The translations under genes were made by a program, and so were the position numbers. This document shows, piece after piece, positions 51,941-60,965 of a stretch of 64,000 bases of DNA. Source of the stretch: Rhodopseudomonas palustris HaA2 (GTDB lineage Bacteria > Pseudomonadota > Alphaproteobacteria > Rhizobiales > Xanthobacteraceae); the NCBI RefSeq assembly GCF_000013365.1, contig NC_007778.1:2480001-2544000 (forward strand), written 5' to 3'. The notes beneath the pieces were generated by a model that saw nothing but the letters and a program-made list of their open reading frames with translations, ran no database searches and had not been told where the DNA came from. Positions within the stretch are counted from its first letter, which is position 1. Each line of letters begins with the position of its first letter.

Positions 51941-53695
51941 GTGCGTGTCCGGGAGACGAGCGAACCCGTGCGATTCGAAATTAGCTATCAGCGTCGCGGC
52001 TCCACGGCCGCGCGCGCGGCGGTGTTTTGCCTGAAATCGGCGACGGTCGGACTGGCCGCAGTCGGCCTGGTGAGGCCGGCTGACGCCCGCGAGGTTGCCG
52101 TCTCGGCCGCAGCGCAGCCGGCCGCGGCGCAGCCGTCCAATCCGGCCGCTCAACCGCAGCCGGCGCAACGCTTCGACATCGATGATTTCGCAATCCAGGG
52201 CGCCGACAAGTTGCCGCAGATCGAGATCGAAGAGGCGGTCTATCCGTTTCTCGGACCGAACAAGACGGCGGATGACGTCGAGAAGGCGCGGGCCGCGCTG
52301 GAGAAGGCGTATCACGACAAGGGATTTCAGACCGTCAGTGTGGCGGTGCCTCCACAGAATGTCGGGCGCAAGGTGGTGGTCCTGAAGGTCACCGAGATGA
52401 AGGTCGGCCGGCTGCGGGTGAAGAATTCGCGTTATTTCGACGTCGACAGGATCAAGCAGACGGCGCCGTCGCTGAAGGAGGGCACGGTTCCTAACTTCAA
52501 GGACGTCACCAAGGACATCGTCGCGCTCAACCAGTGGCCCGACCGCCGGGTCACACCCGCGCTGCGAGCCGGCGTCGCACCGGGCACGGTCGACGTCGAC
52601 CTCAACGTCGAAGACAAGGCGCCGATCCACGCTTCCGTCGAAGTGAACAATCGCCAGTCGCCGAGCACCACGGCGACGCGTCTGAACGCCACGGTCCACT
52701 ACGACAATCTCTGGCAGCTCGGGCATTCGGCGAGCTTCACCTATCAGGTCGCGCCGGAGCGGCGGCAGGATGCCGAGGTGTTCTCCGGCTCGTACCTCGC
52801 GCGGCTGCCCAATCTCGATTGGATCAACCTGCTGATCTACGGCGTGTCGTCGAGTAGCAGCGTCGCCAGCGTCGGCGGTACCAACATCGTCGGTCCCGGC
52901 CAGATCATCGGCACGCGTGCGATAATGACGTTGCCGGGGCGCGACGGCTTCTTTCACACGCTGTCGGCGGGCCTCGACTACAAGCATTTCGACCAGACGG
53001 TGGCGCTCGGCGCAGACGCCTTCTCGTCGCCGGTCACCTACTATCCGGCAGTCGCCAGCTACGGCGCGACCTTCCAGGGCGAAAACTACACAACGCAGTT
53101 CAACGCCTCGGTCACCTACAATCTGCGAACCCTGTCGAGCAGCGCCGCCGATTTCGACGCCAAGAGATATTTCGCATCGCCGAGCTTCACCCATTTCAAC
53201 GCGGATGTGTCGCATACCCAGGAATTGCCTGAGGGATTGCAGCTCTGGGGCAAGGTCGCGTCGCAGGTCGCGGACGGACCGTTGGTGTCGAGCGAGCAGA
53301 TCAGCGTGGGCGGCATGGACACCGTGCGCGGCTATCTCGAATCCGAAACGCTCGGCGACGACGGCGTCGTCGGCAATTTCGAACTCCGTAGTCCGGACAT
53401 CGGTGCCTGGCTGCAGAAGGAGATGAAGGACGAGACCGGGCAGGGAACACCCCGCTTCACCACGTTCAACGAGTGGCGGGTCTTCGGCTTCGCGGACGCG
53501 GGCCACGCCAACGTTCAGCGGCCGTTGCCCAACCAGATCTCGTCGTTCGACCTGTGGAGCTACGGCGTCGGCTCCCGGTTCAAAGTGTTCAGCACGATTA
53601 ACGGGGTCGTCGTGCTGTCGGTGCCGATGAAGGACCAAGCCTACACCCGCGCGGGTGATCCGCGCTTCAATTTCCGTGTTTGGGGCGAATTCTGA
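51941..53695 (+). CDS. TpsB: two-partner secretion outer membrane transporter (FhaC/ShlB family)
   Basis: A 584-residue Omp85-superfamily protein that moves TpsA exoproteins across the outer membrane. Signal region 1-50, Ala/Gln/Pro linker (52-76), POTRA domains at about 77-151 (FDIDDFAIQGADKLPQIEIEEAV ... KVVVLKVTEMKVG) and 152-226, then a 16-strand barrel. The conserved VRGY motif of loop 6 is at 462-465 (MDTVRGYLESETLGDDG), followed by FADAGHANVQ. It is the only TpsB gene in the window, so it probably serves both TpsA1 and TpsA2. GTG 51968 is an alternative start. Its TGA overlaps the ATG of the ExbB-type gene. Confidence 0.92.
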   Translation: MRVRETSEPVRFEISYQRRGSTAARAAVFCLKSATVGLAAVGLVRPADAREVAVSAAAQPAAAQPSNPAAQPQPAQRFDIDDFAIQGADKLPQIEIEEAVYPFLGPNKTADDVEKARAALEKAYHDKGFQTVSVAVPPQNVGRKVVVLKVTEMKVGRLRVKNSRYFDVDRIKQTAPSLKEGTVPNFKDVTKDIVALNQWPDRRVTPALRAGVAPGTVDVDLNVEDKAPIHASVEVNNRQSPSTTATRLNATVHYDNLWQLGHSASFTYQVAPERRQDAEVFSGSYLARLPNLDWINLLIYGVSSSSSVASVGGTNIVGPGQIIGTRAIMTLPGRDGFFHTLSAGLDYKHFDQTVALGADAFSSPVTYYPAVASYGATFQGENYTTQFNASVTYNLRTLSSSAADFDAKRYFASPSFTHFNADVSHTQELPEGLQLWGKVASQVADGPLVSSEQISVGGMDTVRGYLESETLGDDGVVGNFELRSPDIGAWLQKEMKDETGQGTPRFTTFNEWRVFGFADAGHANVQRPLPNQISSFDLWSYGVGSRFKVFSTINGVVVLSVPMKDQAYTRAGDPRFNFRVWGEF

Positions 53696-55710
53696 TGACA
53701 ATCGAGAAAGACGACGTGCGCGGCGCCGGACGGAGGTGGTCGCGAGGCACCAAGGCTTTGACCAAAGTCGGCTTGCTTGCTGCGCTCGCCGGCATGTTGC
53801 TGAGCGCGACGCCGGCGAACGCGTGGTGGAACGACGATTGGCAACTGCGCAAGAAGATCACGATCGATACCAGCGCCGCCGGCGCCAACATCACGGATCC
53901 AATCGGCACCACGCCGGTTCTGGTCCGTTTGCACAGCGGCAACTTCCGCTTCAATACCACCAAGGAAGACGGCAGTGATCTGCGCTTCGTTGCCGGCGAC
54001 GACAAGACTCCGCTGAAGTATCACGTCGAGAAATTCGACGCGCTGCTCGGCGAAGCGTTGGTCTGGGTCTCCGTTCCTGATCTGCAGCCGGGCGCCAAGA
54101 CCGATTTGTGGCTGTACTACGGCAACAAGAAGGCGGCGGCGACCGCGGATTCGAAGGGCACCTACGACGCCGACACCCAGCTCGTCTATCACTTCAGCGA
54201 GCGCGGCACCGTGCCGCTCGACTCGACCGTCTGGGCCAACAACGCACAGAGCGTCGGCCAACCCGCCGAAGGAGCTATCATCGGCACGGGCTTGCGCCTC
54301 GACGGGCGTGCGCCGCTGACCCTGCCGTCATCGTCGGCGCTGGCGCTGGCCGGTAGCGGCGGCTGGACTTGGTCGGCCTGGGTAAAGCCGGCGTCGTCGC
54401 AGCCCAACACCGCTTTGTACAGCCGGCGCGACGGTGGCAACGCGGTGGTGATCGGTCTGGACAACGGCGCGCCGTTCGTCGAGGTCGCCAATGCGGGCGC
54501 AGTTCAGCGCACCGCGACGGCCGCGCCGGTCGCGCCCAACAGCTGGCATCATGTCGCTGTCGTCGCCGGCAATGGCCGGGTTACGCTGTATCTCGACGGC
54601 AACGCTTATGCCGTCCTCGACGCCGCTCTTCCGGCGCTCAACACCCTTGCTTTCGTCGGTGGGGACGCACTTGCCTCCAGCGCGCCTCCAACAGCGACGC
54701 CTGCCCAAACTTCGGTGCCGCTGGCCGACGAAAGCACTCCTCCGAGCGCGGCGACGGGCGATGCACCCGCGGCCGATGCCGCGGTGGCCGCCGCCCCGGC
54801 GGCGATGGCCGGGTTCACCGGAGATATCGACGAACTCGAAATCAGCAAGGTGTCTCGACCGGCCGGGTTCGTCCGTGTCGCGGCGATCGGCCAGGGGCTC
54901 GACAAGGGCAAGTTGCTGGCGTTCAGCGTCGACGAAGAGTCCGGCAGCTGGTTGTCGGGATATTTCGCCGTGATCCTGAAATCGGTGACCCTCGACGGTT
55001 GGGTGGTGATCGCCATCCTGATGGTGATGGCGGTGATCAGCTGGATGGTGATGGTCGACCGTGCGTCGTATCTGCGGCGTCAGGCCCGGGCCAATGCGCG
55101 GTTCATGGCTTGCTACAATGCCGTCGATTTCGACCTCCGGTTGCTGGGCTACGGCTCGCCGGAAGACGTGGCGACGCTCGGAGGGCGGCTCGACAACAAG
55201 GACGCAGCGCTGATGCGGTCGTCGTCGTTGTACCGAATCTACCATATCGCCGCCGACGAGATCCGGCGTCGGTCGGGGCAGGGCGGCGTGCCGACACTCT
55301 CCTCGAACTCGGTCGCGGCGATGCGGGCGGCGCTCGACGGCGGCGTGGTTCGTGAATCGCAGCGCCTCAACCGGTTGATGGTGATGCTGACCATCGCGAT
55401 TTCCGGCGGTCCGTTCCTCGGTCTGCTCGGCACCGTGGTGGGCGTGATGATCACCTTCGCGGCAATCGCCGCTTCCGGCGACGTCAACGTCAACGCCATC
55501 GCACCCGGCATCGCCGCCGCGCTGGTCGCCACCGTCGCCGGCCTCGGCGTCGCCATCCCCGCGCTGTTCGGCTACAACTACCTGATCTCCCAGATCAAGA
55601 ACCTGACCGCCGACGTCCAGGTGTTCGTCGACGACGTGGTGACGCGCATCGCCGAACTCTACACCTCAGACCTGCCGGCGCCGCTGCGCCGCGATCAGGC
55701 GGCGGAGTAA
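53695..55710 (+). CDS. ExbB/TolQ/MotA-type proton channel with N-terminal DUF2341 and LamG-like regions
   Basis: A 671-residue fusion. A signal or membrane segment (24-43) leads into a DUF2341 domain (about 44-145, WWNDDWQLRKKITIDTS ... TDLWLYYGNKKA), then a LamG/concanavalin-like region (about 160-325, WTWSAWVKP, NSWHHVAVVAGNGRVTLYLDG) whose last strand (FTGDIDELEIS, 374-384) comes after an Ala/Pro/Thr-rich insert. A membrane helix (about 434-454) and the ExbB core follow: LMVMLTIAISGGPFLGLLGTVVGVM and GIAAALVATVAGLGVAIPALFGY. Ordinary ExbB has ~240 residues and no such periplasmic domain. It is translated directly after TpsB (one-base overlap) and ahead of ExbD, so proton-driven energy is tied to this export locus. 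The outer domain may sense or hold carbohydrate or exoprotein. Confidence 0.9.
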   Translation: MTIEKDDVRGAGRRWSRGTKALTKVGLLAALAGMLLSATPANAWWNDDWQLRKKITIDTSAAGANITDPIGTTPVLVRLHSGNFRFNTTKEDGSDLRFVAGDDKTPLKYHVEKFDALLGEALVWVSVPDLQPGAKTDLWLYYGNKKAAATADSKGTYDADTQLVYHFSERGTVPLDSTVWANNAQSVGQPAEGAIIGTGLRLDGRAPLTLPSSSALALAGSGGWTWSAWVKPASSQPNTALYSRRDGGNAVVIGLDNGAPFVEVANAGAVQRTATAAPVAPNSWHHVAVVAGNGRVTLYLDGNAYAVLDAALPALNTLAFVGGDALASSAPPTATPAQTSVPLADESTPPSAATGDAPAADAAVAAAPAAMAGFTGDIDELEISKVSRPAGFVRVAAIGQGLDKGKLLAFSVDEESGSWLSGYFAVILKSVTLDGWVVIAILMVMAVISWMVMVDRASYLRRQARANARFMACYNAVDFDLRLLGYGSPEDVATLGGRLDNKDAALMRSSSLYRIYHIAADEIRRRSGQGGVPTLSSNSVAAMRAALDGGVVRESQRLNRLMVMLTIAISGGPFLGLLGTVVGVMITFAAIAASGDVNVNAIAPGIAAALVATVAGLGVAIPALFGYNYLISQIKNLTADVQVFVDDVVTRIAELYTSDLPAPLRRDQAAE

Positions 55711-55714
55711 GGAG

Positions 55715-56119
55715 ATGCAGGTCCAAGACGACTCCAAGCCGTACGACGACATCAACATCACGCCGATGTTGGACCTCGCCTACGTTCTGCTGGTGATCTT
55801 CATCATCATGACCACGGCCACGGTCCAAGGACAGAAGGTCAATCTGCCGAAGGCTTCCGCGGCGCCGAGTCTGGCTACGCAGACCACCAAGGCGATCACC
55901 GTCGGCAACGACGGAAAGCTCTTTCTCGATACCGTGCCGGTCACGTTGTCGGAATTGGAACAGCGCCTCGTGCAGCAGAAGGCTCTCACCCCCGAGTTTC
56001 CTGTAGTGCTGCGCGGCGACGCGCAAGCCCAGTATCAGAGCGTTATGGATGTCCTCGATCTTCTGGGCCGGATCGGTCTCAGCCAAGTTGGTCTTGCGAC
56101 CAAGCCGCTGGTGAAGTGA
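55715..56119 (+). CDS. exbD: ExbD/TolR biopolymer transport protein
   Basis: A 134-residue inner-membrane protein with one N-terminal membrane helix carrying the essential Asp20 (NITPMLDLAYVLLVIFIIM) and a periplasmic domain (KAITVGNDGKLFLDTVPVTLSELEQRLVQQ), normal for ExbD. With the upstream ExbB-type channel it should form the proton-driven motor for TonB. Its start lies four bases after the channel gene and a ggag site precedes it. Confidence 0.93.
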   Translation: MQVQDDSKPYDDINITPMLDLAYVLLVIFIIMTTATVQGQKVNLPKASAAPSLATQTTKAITVGNDGKLFLDTVPVTLSELEQRLVQQKALTPEFPVVLRGDAQAQYQSVMDVLDLLGRIGLSQVGLATKPLVK

Positions 56120-56126
56120 CGAGGTC

Positions 56127-56609
56127 ATGATGCTCATGTCGTTTCCAATCGCGGCCCGCGCCGCTTCGGCGGCTCAGGACGGCGTTCTGGTGCAGATGCG
56201 CGACGCGTTGCTGCGGTGGGCCGGACGGCCGGCGGAGCCGCCGATCGCTCACAACGTCGTTCCGGAGCGGAACGAAACCGACGGCAATGACGTGCTGGCG
56301 TTTCCGATCCGCGGTGAGGCGCTGCTGGTCAATCTCGCGCGCATGCTGCGCGATCGGCCGGCGGCGGCGGGGCAGGCCGACGACCCGTTCTGTCTGACAC
56401 TGTCGAGCGGTCGGCGTCTGCGGCTGTCGATCGATCGCGACGCCTATGTCGAATACCATGCCGAAGACGCCAGCTTCCAGCTCAGGATCGACACGGCGCC
56501 GTCGCGCCTGACACTGGAGACGACCGATTTCGCCATGCTGGTGAAGTTCGTCTCGCAATATCGCGTCGAGCGTAGTGCCGCTCGCGGACCCTGCGGGAGC
56601 GCGTCGTGA
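56127..56609 (+). CDS. Unidentified protein between exbD and tonB
   Basis: A 160-residue protein I do not recognise. It has no clear signal peptide or membrane helix. Two-thirds is probably beta-rich (FCLTLSSGRRLRLSIDRDAYVEYHAEDASFQLRI, with alternating hydrophobic residues; then TAPSRLTLETTDFAMLVKFVSQYRVER). It starts seven bases after exbD and its TGA overlaps the GTG start of the next tonB gene, so it belongs to the ExbB-ExbD-TonB unit. It may be an adaptor of this motor. The next gene's product is periplasmic at its C-terminus, but this one looks cytoplasmic. Confidence 0.75.
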   Translation: MMLMSFPIAARAASAAQDGVLVQMRDALLRWAGRPAEPPIAHNVVPERNETDGNDVLAFPIRGEALLVNLARMLRDRPAAAGQADDPFCLTLSSGRRLRLSIDRDAYVEYHAEDASFQLRIDTAPSRLTLETTDFAMLVKFVSQYRVERSAARGPCGSAS

Positions 56610-57349
56610 GCAAGCTCGGTGACGATTGGAAGAGTGGTCAGGCGGCTGACGAGGATGACGTCGTCGGCCGATCGGGCAGGCGGTCAGCGCTTCGTTACGG
56701 GGCGGCGCTGGCGATTCTCACGGTGCTTTTCGTCGGCGGCTACCGCTTTCTGTTTGATGGCGACGACCTGCCGCCGCCGCGTCAGGTCCACGAGATCACC
56801 ATCGTCAACCTGCCGCCGCCGCCACCGCCGCCTCCGGCCCCTCCGCCGCCCGAGCAGAAGATGATCGAGCAGCCGAAGATGGCGGAGCAGGAGTTCAAAG
56901 AGGAGCAGCCGATCGAGAAACCGCAGGACGAGCCGGTCAAGGAAGCCAAGAACAGTGAGCCACCCGGACCGCTGTCGCTCGACGCCAAGCCGACCGGCCC
57001 CGGCGACCTGTTCAACCTTGGCGGCAAGCCCGGCGGCAACCCTTATGGCGGTGGGGGCGGCGGAGGCAGCCGCTGGGGCTGGTACGCTTCGATCGTGCAG
57101 TCGCAGATCGAAAGCGCGCTGCGCGGGAACCAGCGGACGCAGCGGGCGGTACTCCAGGTGCAGATCCGCTTGTGGGCGGACAGCACCGGCAAGATCAGTC
57201 GCGTGCAACTGGTGTCGTCGACCGGCGACGCCGAACTCGACCGCATCATCCGCGACGACGTGCTCGGCAGCCTGACGTTGCGCGAGCCTCCGCCCAAAGA
57301 CATGCCGATGCCGATGGTGACGCGCGTGACCGCGCGTCGGCCGAGCTGA
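56606..57349 (+). CDS. TonB-like energy transducer (second copy)
   Basis: A 247-residue protein with membrane helix at about 30-48, a Pro-rich arm (PPPPPPPPAPPPPEQ) followed by Glu/Lys/Pro sequence, a Gly-rich hinge (GGGGGGGSRWGW), and a TonB-C-like domain at about 158-245 (VQIRLWADSTGKISRVQLVSSTGDAELDRII, LREPPPKDMP). This C-terminal domain is closer in pattern to the STN-fused domains than to the TonB at 49.1 kb. It is therefore likely to be the partner that matches this family of periplasmic proteins. Starts with GTG, overlapping the previous gene. Confidence 0.85.
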   Translation: MSKLGDDWKSGQAADEDDVVGRSGRRSALRYGAALAILTVLFVGGYRFLFDGDDLPPPRQVHEITIVNLPPPPPPPPAPPPPEQKMIEQPKMAEQEFKEEQPIEKPQDEPVKEAKNSEPPGPLSLDAKPTGPGDLFNLGGKPGGNPYGGGGGGGSRWGWYASIVQSQIESALRGNQRTQRAVLQVQIRLWADSTGKISRVQLVSSTGDAELDRIIRDDVLGSLTLREPPPKDMPMPMVTRVTARRPS

Positions 57350-57388
57350 CACAACTGACAACGACGACGAGTAGAAGGACAGGGGACG

Positions 57389-59260
57389 ATGTTTGACTTC
57401 AATCCGAACGCACGCCGGCGCGCATATCTGCTCGCCGTTTCGCTGGCTGCGCTCGCGACCGCAGCGCCGGCTTTCGGCCAAAGCGAGGATCGCACGGCCG
57501 ACAAGGGCGAGGCCCAGCGGCCCAGGGTGTCGAATGCCAAGCCGGTCGCGCCGAACGCCACCGTCAACCTCCTGAACCTGATGGTGAAGCGAAAGCTGCT
57601 GACGCAAGACGAGGCGGACAGTCTGATCCAGCAGGCCGACACCGAGGCCTACGTCTCGCGGCAGGCCGCCAAGGACGCGCGCGTCAAGGCCGACGAGGCC
57701 GCCAAGGTCGCCTCCGAAGCCGCCTCCGCCGCCAATCCGCCGGGAACCCGCCACGTCACTTACGTGCCGGAAGTGGTAAAGCGGCAGATCCGCGACGAAC
57801 TGAAAAAGGAAGTGATGGCGAAGGCGCAGAAGGAGAACTGGGCATCGCCGGGCGCGTATCCGGAATGGGCACAGCGCATCCGCTTCTACGGCGACGTCCG
57901 CAGCCGCTATCACGGCAGCTTTTTCCCGAAGGGCAACGCCCAGGCCGACGCGATCAACTTCAACGCCATCAACAGCGGCTCGCCTTACGACCTGTCGAGC
58001 GTCACCAATCCGTACAATTGGCCCACTTACAACAGCACGCAAGATCGCAATCAGGTGCGGCTGCGGGCGCGGCTCGGCATGGAAGCCGATCTCGCCTACG
58101 GCTTCAACGCCGGCATCCGCGTCGCTACGGGTGAGAGCAACTCCCCGGTGTCCACCAATCAGACGCAGGGCGGCAGCGGCTCGAACTTCTCCAAATACTC
58201 AATCTGGCTCGACCGCGGCTATCTCAAATACGAAGCGTTCGAGCGCGACATCGTGCTGTCGGCGGGCCGTTTCGACAATCCGTTCTGGTCGCCGACCGAT
58301 CTGGTCTGGTATCGCGAACTCGCATTCGACGGTTTCGCGGCGCAGGGCCGATATTCGGTAACTCCGGACTTCTCGGTGTTCGGCGTCGCCGGCGCGTTCC
58401 CGATCTTCAACACCGACTTCAATGCCGGGACCAACCTTGCGATCGAACAGTCGAAGTTCCCCAGCCACGACAGGTGGCTGTTCGGTGCTCAGCTCGGCTT
58501 CGCGCAGCGCTTCGCGCCGGTCAGCGAGTTCCGATTCGCGACAGCGATCTACGATTTCCAGAACGTGCAGGGCCAGACCTCGGAGACGTGCTACGTGGCC
58601 AATTCAAGTAACGGCTGCAATACCGATCTGACCCGCCCGCTGTTTGCCCAGAAGGGCAATACCTATATGTCGCTTCGCAACCTCGGATCGCTCGGCACCA
58701 GCAACAATTTCGGTGCGGAACTGCAGTATCAGTACTTCGGCCTGGTGCAGAAATATCGACCGTTGGTGGTCTCCGGATCGCTCGACCTCGGCGAGTTTCA
58801 TCCCTTTCATATCGTGCTCGACGGCGAATTCGTCTGGAACACCGCGTTCAACCGCTCGCTCGCCATGAACGGTGTCGGCCTGACGAGTCTGCCGGGCAAT
58901 GTCGGCGGCTATGTCTACAACAACCGAGGTCCGACATCCGACGGGACGCTGGGTGCGTATGACGGCGGCGACAAGGGTTGGATGGGGCGTGTCACTGTCG
59001 GCAACCGCGAGATCAAGCATCTGGGCGATTGGAACGTGCACGCAGGCTACAAATATCTGGAATCGGATGCGACGCTCGACGCCTTCGCCGACTCTGATTT
59101 CGGCCTCGGCGGAACCAACCTCAAGGGTTACTTCATGGGCGCCAATCTCGGACTTAGCGACAACGTCTGGACCTCCGTCCGCTGGCTGAGCGCCAACAGT
59201 ATCGCCGGTCTGCCCTATGCGGTGGACGTGCTGATCGTCGACCTCAACGCGAAGTTCTGA
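57389..59260 (+). CDS. Putative outer membrane porin
   Basis: A 623-residue outer membrane protein. Signal peptide (LLAVSLAALATAAPAFG), then an N-terminal periplasmic stretch (about 45-150) that is helical and charged (LLNLMVKRKLLTQDEADSLIQQADTEAYVSRQAAKDA), then a barrel beginning QRIRFYGDVRSRYHGSFFP and ending VDVLIVDLNAKF. It fits the 'putative porin' family with an N-terminal coiled region. Located in the export operon, it could be a TonB target or a peptidoglycan-linked porin; unlike TonB-dependent receptors it shows no plug domain. Followed after two bases by the next gene. Confidence 0.82.
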   Translation: MFDFNPNARRRAYLLAVSLAALATAAPAFGQSEDRTADKGEAQRPRVSNAKPVAPNATVNLLNLMVKRKLLTQDEADSLIQQADTEAYVSRQAAKDARVKADEAAKVASEAASAANPPGTRHVTYVPEVVKRQIRDELKKEVMAKAQKENWASPGAYPEWAQRIRFYGDVRSRYHGSFFPKGNAQADAINFNAINSGSPYDLSSVTNPYNWPTYNSTQDRNQVRLRARLGMEADLAYGFNAGIRVATGESNSPVSTNQTQGGSGSNFSKYSIWLDRGYLKYEAFERDIVLSAGRFDNPFWSPTDLVWYRELAFDGFAAQGRYSVTPDFSVFGVAGAFPIFNTDFNAGTNLAIEQSKFPSHDRWLFGAQLGFAQRFAPVSEFRFATAIYDFQNVQGQTSETCYVANSSNGCNTDLTRPLFAQKGNTYMSLRNLGSLGTSNNFGAELQYQYFGLVQKYRPLVVSGSLDLGEFHPFHIVLDGEFVWNTAFNRSLAMNGVGLTSLPGNVGGYVYNNRGPTSDGTLGAYDGGDKGWMGRVTVGNREIKHLGDWNVHAGYKYLESDATLDAFADSDFGLGGTNLKGYFMGANLGLSDNVWTSVRWLSANSIAGLPYAVDVLIVDLNAKF

Positions 59261-59262
59261 CC

Positions 59263-59856
59263 ATGAAGATCTCGATCCTGCTCCTGACGATGGGCGTGCT
59301 GACCTGCTCGGCGACCGGTGCGTCGGCCGACAGCGATACCGACAAGCTGCGCGAGGCGCTTCGCGCCGCGACGCTGCAGACGCGGCAACTGGAAGATCAG
59401 CGCGCCGCGTTGCAAGCCAAAGTTGCCGAGGCCGAGCGCGAGAAGGCTGCTGCGAAGGCTGTCGCCGATGCCGCGAAGGCGGAGACGAGGGAGGCGAAGA
59501 AGCAGTATCGCGAGGCGGTCGACGAGTTCAACCGCCGCCTCGCCGAGCGCGACGAGACGCTCGAGAAGTGGAAGGTCGCTTACGAAGAGGCGGCCACGGT
59601 CGCGCGTGACAAGGATGCGGCACGCGCCAAGTTCGAAGGCGAGGCCAATGCCTACAAGGCCTCGACGAAGAGCTGCGTCGTCAAGAACAAGCAGCTGATC
59701 ACGGCGGGCAAGGAACTGCTGCATCGTTATCAAACTGTCACCATCGGCGATGCAATTGTCGCGCAGGAGTCGGTGCTCGGATTCAGACGCGTGGAAATCC
59801 AGAACAGCATTCAAGAGACCGGCGATAAATTTCTCGATCAGAAGGTGAGCCCATGA
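59263..59856 (+). CDS. Periplasmic coiled-coil protein
   Basis: A 197-residue protein with a signal peptide (ISILLLTMGVLTCSATGASA) and a long coiled coil at about 25-135 (LEDQRAALQAKVAEAEREKAAAKA...), then a short globular end with one Cys (KSCVVKNKQLITAGKELLHRYQ ... VLGFRRVEIQN). It is reminiscent of small periplasmic trimerising proteins such as CpoB's N-terminus, which couple Tol/TonB systems to wall synthesis, but no homology is claimed. The last bases overlap the isomerase gene as ATGA. Confidence 0.75.
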   Translation: MKISILLLTMGVLTCSATGASADSDTDKLREALRAATLQTRQLEDQRAALQAKVAEAEREKAAAKAVADAAKAETREAKKQYREAVDEFNRRLAERDETLEKWKVAYEEAATVARDKDAARAKFEGEANAYKASTKSCVVKNKQLITAGKELLHRYQTVTIGDAIVAQESVLGFRRVEIQNSIQETGDKFLDQKVSP

Positions 59857-60905
59857 GTAACAGCATCGTCGATCGCATCCGACAGGCGGCACTTGTCGGC
59901 GTCGCGACGCTGGTCCCCTTGGTTGCGGTAGCCCAGACTGCGCCGAATCCGCCCGTGCAGAGAGCTCCGCAGGCTGCACCGCGGTCGGCCAAACAGGAAC
60001 CGTCGGCGACTCAGGCGGCCGCGCCGACGGCGACGACGAGGCCCGCTCGGGCGGCCGAAAGAATCCCGGATACGCGAAAGGCCGACGACATCATCGCGCG
60101 TGTCGGATCGACCAACATCTCCGCCGAGGAAATCCGCGGCTACGTCGCCGCCCTCGGCGAGCGCGATCTGGCGGCGCTGCGTCAGGATCCGAACCTGCTC
60201 AGCCAGGCGGTGCGGATGATGCTGGCCAATCGCCTGGTGATGCAGGAAATCGCCGCCAAGAAGTGGGATCAGCAGCCGAGTGTCGCCGAGAAGCTCGATC
60301 GGGTCCGCGAGAGCGCCGCGGTCGAATTGTATCTGCAGACGGTGTCGACACCGCCGGAGAGGTTCCCGAGCGAAGACGATCTGCAGAGAGTCTACGACGC
60401 CAACCGCGCCGCGCTGCTGATGCCGCGCCAGTTCGAACTGGCGCAGATCTTCGTGGCGTTGCCGAAGGACGCCGACAAGGCCGCGGAGGACAAGGCGAAG
60501 AAGAGCGTCGAGGATATCCAACGCAAGTTGAAGGCGCCCGGCGTAGATTTCGCGGCGGTGGCGGCCGAGGCGGGCAACGCCAATGGCGGCGCGTTGGGCT
60601 GGGTGGCCGAGAGCCAGATCAGGCCGGAAATTCGCGCCAAGGTGATGGAACTGTCCAAGAACGCCGTGTCGGATCCGATCAAGCTCGATGACGGCTGGCA
60701 CTTCGTCAAGGTGCTGGACACCAAGGCTCCCTACACGCGGACCCTGCCGGAAGTTCGCGACGGGCTGATCGCTCAGATCCGGACAGAACGCGCCGCCGCT
60801 TTGCGCCGGGCGTATCTCGCCGAGTTGTTGAAGCAGCAGCCTCCGGTGATCAACGAACTCGCCTTGGCGGGAATGCTGAACGAGCGTAGCCCGGCGGCGC
60901 GCTAA
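59853..60905 (+). CDS. Periplasmic peptidyl-prolyl isomerase, SurA/PpiC (parvulin) type
   Basis: A 350-residue secreted chaperone-like enzyme. A signal peptide (AALVGVATLVPLVAVA) is followed by a Pro/Ala/Thr linker (30-72), a SurA-type helical region (75-190, containing LAALRQDPNLLSQAVRMMLANRLVMQEI) and a parvulin domain at about 190-290 (PRQFELAQIFVALPKDADKAAED ... NGGALGWVAESQI ... VSDPIKLDDGWHFVKVLD), then a C-terminal helix. SurA-like proteins hold unfolded outer membrane and TPS clients in the periplasm, which fits a place beside TpsB and 4,000-residue TpsA substrates. Confidence 0.9.
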   Translation: MSNSIVDRIRQAALVGVATLVPLVAVAQTAPNPPVQRAPQAAPRSAKQEPSATQAAAPTATTRPARAAERIPDTRKADDIIARVGSTNISAEEIRGYVAALGERDLAALRQDPNLLSQAVRMMLANRLVMQEIAAKKWDQQPSVAEKLDRVRESAAVELYLQTVSTPPERFPSEDDLQRVYDANRAALLMPRQFELAQIFVALPKDADKAAEDKAKKSVEDIQRKLKAPGVDFAAVAAEAGNANGGALGWVAESQIRPEIRAKVMELSKNAVSDPIKLDDGWHFVKVLDTKAPYTRTLPEVRDGLIAQIRTERAAALRRAYLAELLKQQPPVINELALAGMLNERSPAAR

Positions 60906-60965
60906 TCGAAGTCCGGAGCCACCGGCCCGGCGCCGCCATGTCCGATTTGCAATTGGAGTATTCTC

